From positions 2,466,001 to 2,530,000 of the forward strand of contig NZ_CP150207.1 in NCBI RefSeq assembly GCF_037969765.1: a stretch of 64,000 nt of DNA. The letters are read 5' to 3'. How positions within the stretch are numbered: the first letter of the stretch is position 1; each line of letters starts with the position of its first letter. Shown here piece by piece: positions 1-8,541 of the stretch. This DNA is from Paenibacillus sp. FSL W8-0186. GTDB lineage: Bacteria; Bacillota; Bacilli; Paenibacillales; Paenibacillaceae. The notes under the pieces were generated by a model. It saw nothing but the letters and a program-made list of their open reading frames with translations. It was not told the origin of the DNA and ran no database searches. The position numbers and the translations under genes were made by a program.

Positions 1-395
1 CCAACTTCCAAACCATTCAAAAACGGATTGATCGTTTGAAACAATTGGAGACTTGGGAAGAGGACGGCACTTTCGAAGTGCTTCCGAAGAAAGAAGTTAT
101 CATTCTGCGCAAAGAGAAAGATCGCCTGGAGAAATTCCTTGGCGGCATCAAGAACATGAAGGGTCTGCCAAGCGCACTGTTCGTCATCGATCCTCGCAAA
201 GAGCGCATCGCTGTTGCAGAAGCACGCAAATTGGGTATCCCAATCGTAGGTATCGTTGATACAAACTGCGATCCGGACGAAATCGACTATGTCATCCCAG
301 GTAACGACGACGCGATTCGCGCGGTTAAATTGTTGACTGGTAAAATGGCAGATGCTGTGATCGAAGCAAACCAAGGGGAGCAAACAACGGCTTAA
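1..395 (+). CDS. rpsB: 30S ribosomal protein S2, 3' part (partial)
   Basis: The reading frame is open from the left edge (first whole codon at base 3) to a TAA at 393-395, giving the last 130 residues of ribosomal protein S2. The N-terminal third lies outside the window. Recognisable S2 features are the [16 protein letters not shown] segment at the edge, the helical [16 protein letters not shown] stretch, and the conserved end-of-domain motif [29 protein letters not shown] split over residues about 75-105. S2 is a late-assembling protein of the 30S body and is needed for S1 docking and initiation. It precedes tsf, the usual order in bacteria. A hairpin follows the stop, so tsf may be partly uncoupled from it. 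Identity is secure. Confidence 0.97.
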   Translation, partial: NFQTIQKRIDRLKQLETWEEDGTFEVLPKKEVIILRKEKDRLEKFLGGIKNMKGLPSALFVIDPRKERIAVAEARKLGIPIVGIVDTNCDPDEIDYVIPGNDDAIRAVKLLTGKMADAVIEANQGEQTTA

Positions 396-429
396 TGCTG
401 GGCTTCCATTATAAGTAATGAATTAAATG

Positions 430-474
430 AAAAGGGTGGTTGGTAGGTGTCAAACCTCTCACTGCCCTTTTTTT
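430..474 (+). terminator. Probable attenuating terminator between rpsB and tsf
   Basis: An AAAGGG...CCCTTT outer stem with an inner AGGT/ACCT pairing runs straight into a T7 tract at 468-474. The stem is imperfect, so read-through into tsf is likely. Confidence 0.6.
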
Positions 475-487
475 AAAGGATAAATCT

Positions 488-518
488 TTGGTCATTTTCA
501 CAGATTAGGTCCTATAAT
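488..518 (+). promoter_or_regulatory. Candidate promoter for tsf
   Basis: A perfect -10 TATAAT sits at 513-518, 21 bases before the tsf start. The -35 is poor (TTGGTC at 488-493, spacer 19), so this is a tentative sigma-A promoter that would boost tsf after the upstream terminator. Confidence 0.4.
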
Positions 519-539
519 TGATTATGGAGGGAATTTAAA

Positions 540-1190
540 ATGGCAGTTGATGCAAAAGCGGTAAAAGAACTACGCGAAAAAACAGGTGCAGGTATGCTCG
601 ATTGCAAAAAAGCGCTTGAAGAAGTTAACGGTGATATCGAGAAAGCAGTCGAGTTTCTTCGTGAGAAAGGTTTGGCTGCATCTGCGAAAAAAGCCGGACG
701 TATCGCTACTGAAGGTATCGTAGAATCTTACATCCATGCGAACGGTAAAATCGGCGTTCTCGTTGAAGTAAACTGCGAGACGGATTTCGTTGCGCTTACG
801 GATCAATTTAAAGAGTTCGTTCGCGACATTGCAATTCATATCGCTGCGTCCAACCCTCGTTACGTACGCCGCGAAGACGTTCCGCAAGATGAAATCGAGA
901 AGGAGAAAGAAATCCTTAAAGCTCAAGCGCTCAACGAAGGAAAACCTGAGAAAATCGTTGAGAAAATGGTGGAAGGACGTATTTCCAAATACTTCGAAGA
1001 GTACTGCTTGCTGGAGCAATCCTTCGTTAAAGATCCGGACAAAACAATCTCCACGCTGCTTAACGAGAAAATCGCTACAATCGGCGAGAATATCTCGATC
1101 CGTCGTTTCGTTCGTTACGAGCTGGGCGAAGGCCTGGAGAAAAAAGTGGATAACTTTGTAGAAGAAGTTATGTCCCAAGTGAATCAATAA
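540..1190 (+). CDS. tsf: Elongation factor Ts
   Basis: A 216-residue EF-Ts, the cytosolic guanine-nucleotide exchange factor that regenerates EF-Tu-GTP from EF-Tu-GDP during translation. The N-terminal UBA-like domain ([20 protein letters not shown], about residues 8-28) and the TDFVA motif (in [14 protein letters not shown], about residues 78-91), which contacts EF-Tu, are both visible. Length is shorter than in E. coli and matches Firmicutes EF-Ts, which are compact in the dimerisation region. GGAGGG at 526-531 precedes the ATG by 8 bases. It follows rpsB and is closed by a perfect hairpin at 1223-1248. Confidence 0.98.
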   Translation: MAVDAKAVKELREKTGAGMLDCKKALEEVNGDIEKAVEFLREKGLAASAKKAGRIATEGIVESYIHANGKIGVLVEVNCETDFVALTDQFKEFVRDIAIHIAASNPRYVRREDVPQDEIEKEKEILKAQALNEGKPEKIVEKMVEGRISKYFEEYCLLEQSFVKDPDKTISTLLNEKIATIGENISIRRFVRYELGEGLEKKVDNFVEEVMSQVNQ

Positions 1191-1222
1191 GAGCACCATT
1201 CAATTAAATGTTATAGAGAGAT

Positions 1223-1248
1223 GGAACACGGCGTGTTCCTTCTTTTTT
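1223..1248 (+). terminator. Intrinsic terminator after tsf
   Basis: GGAACAC (1223-1229) pairs perfectly with GTGTTCC (1233-1239), followed by TTCTTTTTT. Confidence 0.85.
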
Positions 1249-1277
1249 AACCAAACGCCCTTAATTGTGTGAGCCTG

Positions 1278-2082
<805 letters not shown>

Positions 2083-2083
<1 letters not shown>

Positions 2084-2637
2084 TGCCGCAATCGATTAAG
2101 AAAAACGCTGAAGAACGTATGGATAAAGCGATCCAGGCTTTGAAAAGAGATTTGGCGACATTGCGTGCCGGAAGAGCCAATCCTTCACTGCTAGATCGCA
2201 TTCAAGTGGATTATTACGGAACCCCGACGCCGGTTAATCAGCTGGCGAACATCAGTACGCCGGATTCCCGTACATTGATGATTCAACCTTGGGATAAATC
2301 ATCGCTGGCCGAAATTGAGCGCGCGATTCAGAAGTCCGACCTGGGACTTACGCCCGCTAATGACGGGTCGATGATCCGTTTGTCGATTCCACCGCTCACG
2401 GAAGAACGCCGTGTGGATTTGGTCAAAATGACGAAAAAATTCGGTGAAGAAGCGAAGGTTGCGATCCGCAACATCCGTCGCGACGCAAACGATGATATCA
2501 AGAAGCTTGAAAAAACGGAGATTTCGGAGGACGAATCCCGCCGACATCAAGAGGATATCCAGAAGTCAACGGATAAATTTATCGCGGAAGTCGATAAAGT
2601 GCTCGCTGCGAAAGAAAAAGAGATTATGGAAGTTTAA
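2083..2637 (+). CDS. frr: Ribosome recycling factor
   Basis: A 184-residue RRF that, with EF-G, splits the post-termination 70S ribosome. The family-specific [20 protein letters not shown] segment (about residues 27-46) and the C-terminal helical [20 protein letters not shown] end are present, and length is standard. The gene starts at the ATG that overlaps the last base of the pyrH stop codon, so no separate leader exists and expression is coupled to pyrH. A G/C-rich hairpin follows immediately. Confidence 0.98.
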
Positions 2638-2683
2638 GAGACGAAAGCGGCCCCTCCTTTTACGGTGGGGTTTGTCTCTTTTT
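2638..2683 (+). terminator. Probable terminator after frr
   Basis: GAGAC/GTCTC closes a stem with an inner CCCCTCC/GGTGGGG pairing, followed by TTTTTC. The uppS SD lies just 12 bases further, so partial read-through into uppS is plausible. Confidence 0.55.
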
Positions 2684-2706
2684 CATCACCGGCTGGAGGA
2701 AGAGGA

Positions 2707-3474
2707 ATGATCAAGTTATTTCAATCCTGGTGGAAAAATAGGGGGAAACGTTCTGTCGCAGCGCTGCCAGCGGACAACATTCCGGAGCACGTCGCCATCA
2801 TCATGGACGGAAATGGACGTTGGGCCCGCAATAAAGGGCTGCCGCGGATTGTTGGACATCGCAACGGAATGAAGGCCGTGAAACGGGCGACGATTGCAGC
2901 GGATGAACTGGGCATCCGGATTTTGACTTTATATGCATTCTCTACGGAAAATTGGAAACGTCCGAAGGATGAAGTGGATTTTCTGATGTCGCTGCCGCAG
3001 GAGTTTTTGGCCCTTGAGCTTGAGGAACTGATCGAGAAGAACGTTCAGGTGCGCATGATGGGCCATACGGACAATCTTCCCCGGCATACGCTTGAAGCGA
3101 TGGAGGAAGCGGTATCCCGAACGGAAAACAACACCGGCCTCATTTTGAATTTTGCCCTGAATTACGGCAGTCGCCGCGAGATGACGGAGAGCATGAAGGT
3201 GATCGCACGCGAGGTTCAGACGGGACAGTTGTCCCCGGAGGACATTACGGAAGAAATGATCAATTCCCATTTATTATCGCAAGGATTGAGCGACCCGGAT
3301 TTGCTCATTCGCACGGGCGGTGAACTCCGGTTGAGTAATTTCATGCTCTGGCAAGCGGCTTATAGCGAACTTTGGTTTACGGATCTATATTGGCCTGAAT
3401 TCGGCCGCGAGCAGCTGGTGGAAGCGGTCGCCGAATATCAGCGGCGTACGCGTCGCTATGGTGGATTATCATAG
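2707..3474 (+). CDS. uppS: Undecaprenyl pyrophosphate synthase (isoprenyl transferase)
   Basis: Cis-prenyltransferase that adds eight isoprene units to farnesyl-PP to make the C55 carrier lipid for peptidoglycan and teichoic acid precursors. Clear motifs: HVAIIMDGNGRWA (catalytic Asp, about residues 30-42), LYAFSTENWKRP, and the C-terminal RTGGELRLSNFMLWQAAYSE block that binds the substrate pyrophosphate. ATG at 2707 is chosen because GGAGGA (2695-2700) lies 6 bases upstream. An in-frame GTG at 2665 lies within the preceding terminator and is unlikely. Length is 255 residues. It heads an isoprenoid/lipid cluster with cdsA, dxr and rseP. Confidence 0.97.
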   Translation: MIKLFQSWWKNRGKRSVAALPADNIPEHVAIIMDGNGRWARNKGLPRIVGHRNGMKAVKRATIAADELGIRILTLYAFSTENWKRPKDEVDFLMSLPQEFLALELEELIEKNVQVRMMGHTDNLPRHTLEAMEEAVSRTENNTGLILNFALNYGSRREMTESMKVIAREVQTGQLSPEDITEEMINSHLLSQGLSDPDLLIRTGGELRLSNFMLWQAAYSELWFTDLYWPEFGREQLVEAVAEYQRRTRRYGGLS

Positions 3475-3495
3475 CAGGATAGAAGGTGTAGAAGG

Positions 3496-4299
3496 TTGAA
3501 AACACGTTTAATTACAGGACTGATTGCCGGCGTCTTTTTTTTAGGCATGTGCCTGATCGGCGGAATAGGATATCAGATGCTCATCGTGGCTATGGCTTTG
3601 GTAGGCTATTATGAGTTTGTCCGGATGATCAAACTGCCCCCATTCAGAGGCGCTGCAATTTTCGGTTATATATGCATACTCTATATGACGTTCCCCTGGA
3701 GTTTGCTGGGCCTGAGCATGCCGCTGGAGGTTTTGCCCGCCCTGTGGTTAATGATGTTCCTTTTTCTGGCCATTACGGTGTTTACCAAAAATGATTTTCC
3801 AATTAGCGAGGCTGCTATCTTGTTTCTTGGAACTGCCTATATCGGTATCGGATTTTCGGCCATTGCGATGACGCGAATCACGCCGGATGGACATGGCGTC
3901 TTCTGGACGTTTCTGATGCTGGCTGCGATCTGGAGCAGTGATGCAGGGGCTTATTTCACGGGAAGAAGGTTCGGCAAGCATAAGCTATGGCCGGCCATTA
4001 GCCCTAACAAAACTGTGGAAGGGGCCGTCGGAGGCATTGCTTTGGCTGTGGTAGCAGCGGTGATATTCTCCCTGTTCTCGGGCGGACTTTTAACGATTGG
4101 ACGAGCACTTCTTCTTGGCGTATCAGCCGCTGTTGTGGGACAGCTTGGCGATTTAATCCAGTCTGCCTACAAGCGGGTTTACGGGATTAAGGATACGGGC
4201 AAGCTTCTGCCGGGTCACGGCGGTATTCTAGACCGCTGCGATAGTTGGGTTGTAGTATTTCCGTTCGTACATATTCTAATGCTGCTTCCTTACTACTAA
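3496..4299 (+). CDS. cdsA: Phosphatidate cytidylyltransferase
   Basis: Polytopic membrane enzyme making CDP-diacylglycerol from phosphatidic acid and CTP, the branch point of phospholipid synthesis. Length is 267 residues, with about seven or eight hydrophobic segments. The CdsA signature is visible near the C-terminus as SAYKRVYGIKDTG followed by LLPGHGGILDRCDS (metal- and CTP-binding Asp residues). The start is TTG at 3496. Its product feeds pgsA, which lies further along in this window at 45.7 kb. Confidence 0.96.
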   Translation: MKTRLITGLIAGVFFLGMCLIGGIGYQMLIVAMALVGYYEFVRMIKLPPFRGAAIFGYICILYMTFPWSLLGLSMPLEVLPALWLMMFLFLAITVFTKNDFPISEAAILFLGTAYIGIGFSAIAMTRITPDGHGVFWTFLMLAAIWSSDAGAYFTGRRFGKHKLWPAISPNKTVEGAVGGIALAVVAAVIFSLFSGGLLTIGRALLLGVSAAVVGQLGDLIQSAYKRVYGIKDTGKLLPGHGGILDRCDSWVVVFPFVHILMLLPYY

Positions 4300-4370
4300 G
4301 AATCTGTCCTGAAAATATAAGGGTTCCTTATGGGCCATGGAAATAGTCATTAAATCAGGTGAGGTATGTT

Positions 4371-5510
4371 ATGAGAAAAATAGCTGTCATTGGTTCTACC
4401 GGATCGATTGGAACGCAAACGCTGGATGTTGTCAGACAGCATCCTGATCAATTTGTCGTTGAAGGCTTGGCTGCGGGTTCGAATATCGATCTATTCGTCC
4501 AGCAGGTCAACGCTTTTCGTCCGAAGAAGGCTTCCATCGGAAATAAGCAGCTTGCGGAGCAAGTGGCCCCGCTGCTTCCGCCTGGGGTTGAGCTGTATTA
4601 CGGCGAGGAGGGCCTGATCGAGGTTGCTGCAGGCACTGAGGCTGATTTTGTGCTGAGCGCTATTGTTGGGAGTAGGGGACTGCCTCCAACCTTAGCTGCG
4701 ATTGCCGAGGGGAAAACGATTGGGCTGGCTAATAAGGAAACGCTGGTGACGGCAGGGCATATCGTTACAGAGCTTGCTAAGCAGAAGGGGGTTGCACTGC
4801 TTCCTGTAGACAGCGAGCACTCGGCGATTTTCCAATGCTTAAACGGGGAGAGCAGAGATGATGTCGAGCAGATTACATTGACGGCTTCGGGAGGCTCATT
4901 CCGCCATTTATCGCGGGAGCAGCTTGGAAATGTGACGCTGGAGGATGCTTTGAAGCATCCTAACTGGTCGATGGGAGCGAAACTAACGATCGATTCGGCC
5001 ACGATGGTCAACAAAGGATTGGAAGTCATTGAGGCGCATTGGCTTTTCGGTCTTCCTTACGATAAAATCAATGTGCTTCTGCATCCCGAGAGTATTATCC
5101 ACTCTTTCGTTGAATATCGTGACGGAAGCGTGATTGCCCAGCTCGGTACTCCGGATATGCGCATCCCCATTCAATACGCGATGACTTATCCTGCTAGATT
5201 CTCATCCGCATCCAAACGTTTGTCGCTGGCAGAGGTCGGCAAGCTTCATTTTCAGGAAATGGATTATGAGCGATTCCCCTGTTTAAGACTTGCCTACGAA
5301 TGTGGTAAAATAGGTGGGACGGCGACGACGGTGTTTAATGCAGCCAATGAAGCTGCGGTCGCCCGTTTTATGAAGCGGGAAATTTCATTTCTGCGGATTG
5401 AAACGATCATTGAAACCGTACTCTCCAGGCATATACCTCAAAAACAAGCCGATCTTGAAACGATTCAAGCTGCGGATCGGTGGGCTAGAGAGATGGCCGC
5501 ATCGTTGTAA
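4371..5510 (+). CDS. dxr: 1-deoxy-D-xylulose 5-phosphate reductoisomerase
   Basis: Second enzyme of the MEP isoprenoid pathway: NADPH-dependent rearrangement and reduction of DXP to MEP. A Rossmann NADPH motif, IGSTGSIGTQTLDVV, sits at the N-terminus. ANKETLVTAG and PVDSEHSAIFQCL (metal-binding Asp and Glu) are intact, as is the catalytic-loop region HPNWSMGAKLTIDSATMVNKG. ATG at 4371 is preferred, with AGGTGAGG 6 bases upstream. The in-frame GTG at 4359 falls inside that SD. Length is 379 residues. It lies between cdsA and rseP, a common Firmicute order. Confidence 0.97.
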   Translation: MRKIAVIGSTGSIGTQTLDVVRQHPDQFVVEGLAAGSNIDLFVQQVNAFRPKKASIGNKQLAEQVAPLLPPGVELYYGEEGLIEVAAGTEADFVLSAIVGSRGLPPTLAAIAEGKTIGLANKETLVTAGHIVTELAKQKGVALLPVDSEHSAIFQCLNGESRDDVEQITLTASGGSFRHLSREQLGNVTLEDALKHPNWSMGAKLTIDSATMVNKGLEVIEAHWLFGLPYDKINVLLHPESIIHSFVEYRDGSVIAQLGTPDMRIPIQYAMTYPARFSSASKRLSLAEVGKLHFQEMDYERFPCLRLAYECGKIGGTATTVFNAANEAAVARFMKREISFLRIETIIETVLSRHIPQKQADLETIQAADRWAREMAASL

Positions 5511-5627
5511 TCACCCCGACCGCTGGGCAAAAAAGTTTCCACAATGGTATTCTCTTGTGCCTGATCGGAGAATAATGATAATCTAAATGAATTGGACGAT
5601 CTGTGGCTAAAAGGAGGATGCTTTCGA

Positions 5628-6905
5628 TTGGAATTGCTGAGAATTATATTTTTGACAGTGCTCATGTTCTTCGTCATCGTTACGGTTCATGAGTGGGGAC
5701 ATTATTACTTTGCCAAACGGGCTGGGATACTCGTACGTGAATTCGCGATTGGCTTCGGGCCGAAACTGTTTTCTTACCGCAGGGGAGAGACCCAGTTCAC
5801 CCTTCGTTTGCTGCCATTTGGCGGATATGCGAGAATGGCGGGAGAGGATCCGGAACTCGTTGAGATCCAATCCGGACAAACCATAGCCCTGCGCTTAGAC
5901 GGACAAGATGTCACCAAAATTTATCTCGACCGTCTGGATAATCGAAAGAATGTCATTCGAGGCGAAGTCACTGAGATCGATTTGGAAGACCGGCTCGCTA
6001 TCGCTCTGGACGTAGATGGAGAAATTCTCAACTATAAAGTGCATCCTCAGGCAATGATGGTGGCCAAAGGCAAGGAGACGCAAATTGCTCCTCGCAACCG
6101 GCAATTCGCGAGCAAGACGGTGGGCCAGCGGGCATTATCCATCTTCGCCGGACCGCTGATGAACTTCATTTTGGCCTTTGTCCTCTTCGCCCTTCATACG
6201 CAAATGGCAGGAGTTCCTTTTGATAAACCTGATCATTTGGAAATCGGCGACGTTATGGACAATATGCCCGCCTCAGAGGCTGGATTACAGCGAGGCGACA
6301 TTATCGAGACGATTAACGGAGTGCCTGTAGGCACGGACGCTGAGAAATTGATTGAGACGATTGCTGCTTCCAAGGACGTACCGATGGAATGGACGGTCCG
6401 CCGCGGGGATCAGGTGCTGCCGATTACGATTACGCCGCGAGCGATGGAGAATCAGCAGGGCGGCAAAGTAGGCACCACGATCGTAACTTATTTCGAGATG
6501 CGCAAAGCCAGTTTCGGCGAGACGTTTACTGTTGCTGGCAAAGATATGGTGAATACGACCAAAATGATCTTTATCGGCTTTCAGCAATTGATTCAGAAAT
6601 TTTCGATGGATGACCTGGGAGGACCGGTACGGACCTTTGAGGTGACAGGGCAAATTGCGAAGCAAGGCATCGTGAAATTGACCTACTGGGCGGCGATACT
6701 GAGCTTGTATCTGGGCATTTTTAATTTACTGCCGATTCCGGCTCTCGACGGCAGCAGGCTCATCTTCCTTGGCGTTGAAGCGGTTCGCGGGAAGCCGATT
6801 GATCCAAATCGCGAGGGAATGGTTCACTTTATCGGCTTCGCCATGTTATTTCTGCTTATGATTGCTGTAACCTATAATGATATTTTGCGATTAATTAACG
6901 GATAA
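5628..6905 (+). CDS. rseP: Site-2 intramembrane zinc metalloprotease, RseP/RasP family
   Basis: An M50 protease that cuts membrane-embedded substrates such as anti-sigma factors and signal peptides. TM1 carries the zinc motif HEWGH (residues 21-25). A PDZ domain follows at about residues 200-290, where MPASEAGLQRGDIIETING is its substrate-groove part. The C-terminal membrane half has the third zinc-ligand motif in FNLLPIPALDGSRL. I choose TTG at 5628, 10 bases after AAGGAGG. A TTG at 5592 precedes the SD and is unlikely. Length is 425 residues. The gene lies between dxr and proS. Confidence 0.95.
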   Translation: MELLRIIFLTVLMFFVIVTVHEWGHYYFAKRAGILVREFAIGFGPKLFSYRRGETQFTLRLLPFGGYARMAGEDPELVEIQSGQTIALRLDGQDVTKIYLDRLDNRKNVIRGEVTEIDLEDRLAIALDVDGEILNYKVHPQAMMVAKGKETQIAPRNRQFASKTVGQRALSIFAGPLMNFILAFVLFALHTQMAGVPFDKPDHLEIGDVMDNMPASEAGLQRGDIIETINGVPVGTDAEKLIETIAASKDVPMEWTVRRGDQVLPITITPRAMENQQGGKVGTTIVTYFEMRKASFGETFTVAGKDMVNTTKMIFIGFQQLIQKFSMDDLGGPVRTFEVTGQIAKQGIVKLTYWAAILSLYLGIFNLLPIPALDGSRLIFLGVEAVRGKPIDPNREGMVHFIGFAMLFLLMIAVTYNDILRLING

Positions 6906-6932
6906 TATTGTGTTTATTATGGGAGGACTAGG

Positions 6933-8390
6933 TTGGATATGGCTAATGAGGAGAAACAATTCGTAACTGAAATTACCCCGCAAAGCGAGGATTTCTCGCG
7001 CTGGTACATCGACGTCATCAAGAAGGCGGACTTGATGGATTACTCGCCGGTACGCGGCTGCATCGTCTTTAAACCGGACGGTTACGAAATCTGGGAGCAC
7101 ATTCAGGAAGAATTGGATCGGCGCTTTAAAGAGACAGGACACCGCAACGCTTATTTTCCGCTCTTTATACCGGAGAGCTTCTTTCAGAAGGAGAAGGAGC
7201 ACGTCGAGGGATTTAATCCTGAGCTCCCATGGGTAACCGAAGCGGCGGGCGAGAAATTGGAGGAACGGCTGGCTATTCGTCCGACCTCGGAGACGATGAT
7301 CGGCCATATGTACGAGAAGTGGATACAATCTTATCGCGACCTTCCGGTACTGATCAATCAGTGGGCCAACGTCGTTCGCTGGGAGAAGCGGACATTGCCA
7401 TTTTTGCGGACGAGCGAGTTTTTGTGGCAGGAAGGCCACACGGCGCATGAGAATGAGCAGGAAGCTCGTGAAGAAACCATGCAAATGCTGGAAATCTATC
7501 GCGATTTCGTTGAAAACTATCTCGCCATCCCGGTCATCGTTGGACAGAAGACACCTTCGGAGAAATTCGCCGGGGCAGTGGACACCTATTCCATAGAAGC
7601 GATGATGAAGGATGGGCGGGCCGTTCAGGCCGGAACATCGCATTACCTGGGCACGAATTTTGCTGTAGCCTTCAATATTCAATATTTGAATCGGGATAAC
7701 GTTCAGGAATACGTGCATACGACCTCTTGGGGCGTCAGTACGCGTCTGATCGGCTCTCTCATCATGGTTCATGGCGATGACCGAGGGCTTGCTTTGCCGC
7801 CGAAAGTGGCGCCAAAACAGGTTATGATCATTCCAATCGGTCCTCCTAAGACGCGCGATGCCGTAGTAGGACGGGCGGATGAATTGTTCGCTCAGTTGAA
7901 GAAGGCAGGCATCCGTGTCGGAATGGATGATCGTGCAGATGTGCGGCCAGGCTGGAAATTCAATGAATATGAAATGCGCGGTGTGCCTGTACGCCTTGAA
8001 ATTGGTCCGCGTGATATGGAAAATGGCGTCTGCGTGCTCGTCTCTCGGATTTCCGGAGAGAAGAAGGTTGTCCAGCAGGATAATCTTGTAGAAGAGGTTC
8101 AGGCGATGCTGGAGCAGGTTCACAACGAAATGTACGAACGTGCTAAATCTTTCCGCGACGAGCATTTCTACAGCGTGGAAACACTGGATGAAATGAAAGC
8201 GAGCATTGAAGAGAAGCGCGGCTTTACACTGGCCGGCTGGTGCGGTTCCGAGGCTTGCGAGCGTCACGTCAAAGATGAGACAGGTGCGACAAGCCGCAAT
8301 ATTCCTTTTGAACCGGCGACGAAGAAATCGAAATGTCTAGTATGCGGCGAAGAAGCTGAACATACGGTTGTTTTTGCAAGAGCCTATTAA
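6933..8390 (+). CDS. proS: Prolyl-tRNA synthetase, archaeal/eukaryal-like (type 3)
   Basis: Class II synthetase charging tRNA-Pro. The protein is about 485 residues and lacks the roughly 180-residue INS editing domain that lies between motifs 2 and 3 in the usual bacterial ProRS (about 570 residues). Motif 2 is seen around RWEKRTLPFLRTSEFLWQEG and motif 3 around WGVSTRLIGSLIMVHGDD. The C-terminal region carries a putative zinc-binding set (CGSEACERH ... KCLVCGEE) ending in Tyr, typical of the eukaryote/archaea-like class. GGGAGGA at 6921-6927 serves either TTG 6933 (5 bases) or ATG 6939 (11 bases). It occupies the rseP-proS-polC slot where B. subtilis has the bacterial type. Confidence 0.93.
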   Translation: MDMANEEKQFVTEITPQSEDFSRWYIDVIKKADLMDYSPVRGCIVFKPDGYEIWEHIQEELDRRFKETGHRNAYFPLFIPESFFQKEKEHVEGFNPELPWVTEAAGEKLEERLAIRPTSETMIGHMYEKWIQSYRDLPVLINQWANVVRWEKRTLPFLRTSEFLWQEGHTAHENEQEAREETMQMLEIYRDFVENYLAIPVIVGQKTPSEKFAGAVDTYSIEAMMKDGRAVQAGTSHYLGTNFAVAFNIQYLNRDNVQEYVHTTSWGVSTRLIGSLIMVHGDDRGLALPPKVAPKQVMIIPIGPPKTRDAVVGRADELFAQLKKAGIRVGMDDRADVRPGWKFNEYEMRGVPVRLEIGPRDMENGVCVLVSRISGEKKVVQQDNLVEEVQAMLEQVHNEMYERAKSFRDEHFYSVETLDEMKASIEEKRGFTLAGWCGSEACERHVKDETGATSRNIPFEPATKKSKCLVCGEEAEHTVVFARAY

Positions 8391-8413
8391 AGATGAAGTA
8401 AGAATTCAAATAG

Positions 8414-8484
8414 GAGGGCTTCCGGCAGTGAGCTGTCGGGTAGGCAGCAGCCTGCTCGGACCTCGTGAACGGAAGCTCTCTTTT
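8414..8484 (+). terminator. Branched intrinsic terminator after proS
   Basis: An 11-bp stem pairs GAGGGCTTCCG (8414-8424) with CGGAAGCTCTC (8470-8480), then TTTTA. The 45-base interior contains a further GCAG/CTGC hairpin, so this is an unusually large, branched terminator. It could instead be a leader element of polC. Confidence 0.7.
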
Positions 8485-8541
8485 AAACTGTCCGCACGTA
8501 CCTTAACCTCATATTGAGGAATGTATCAGGGGGAGGATATC

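Noticed and set aside
6891..8267. Long minus-strand frame (about 458 codons) opposite proS
   Set aside because: Antisense shadow of a confident gene, rich in His, Leu and Arg with no recognisable domain.
8391..8541. Possible T-box or riboswitch before polC
   Set aside because: The large stem ends in TTTT like a terminator, and no T-box sequence (such as the GGTGG-type antiterminator core) was seen.
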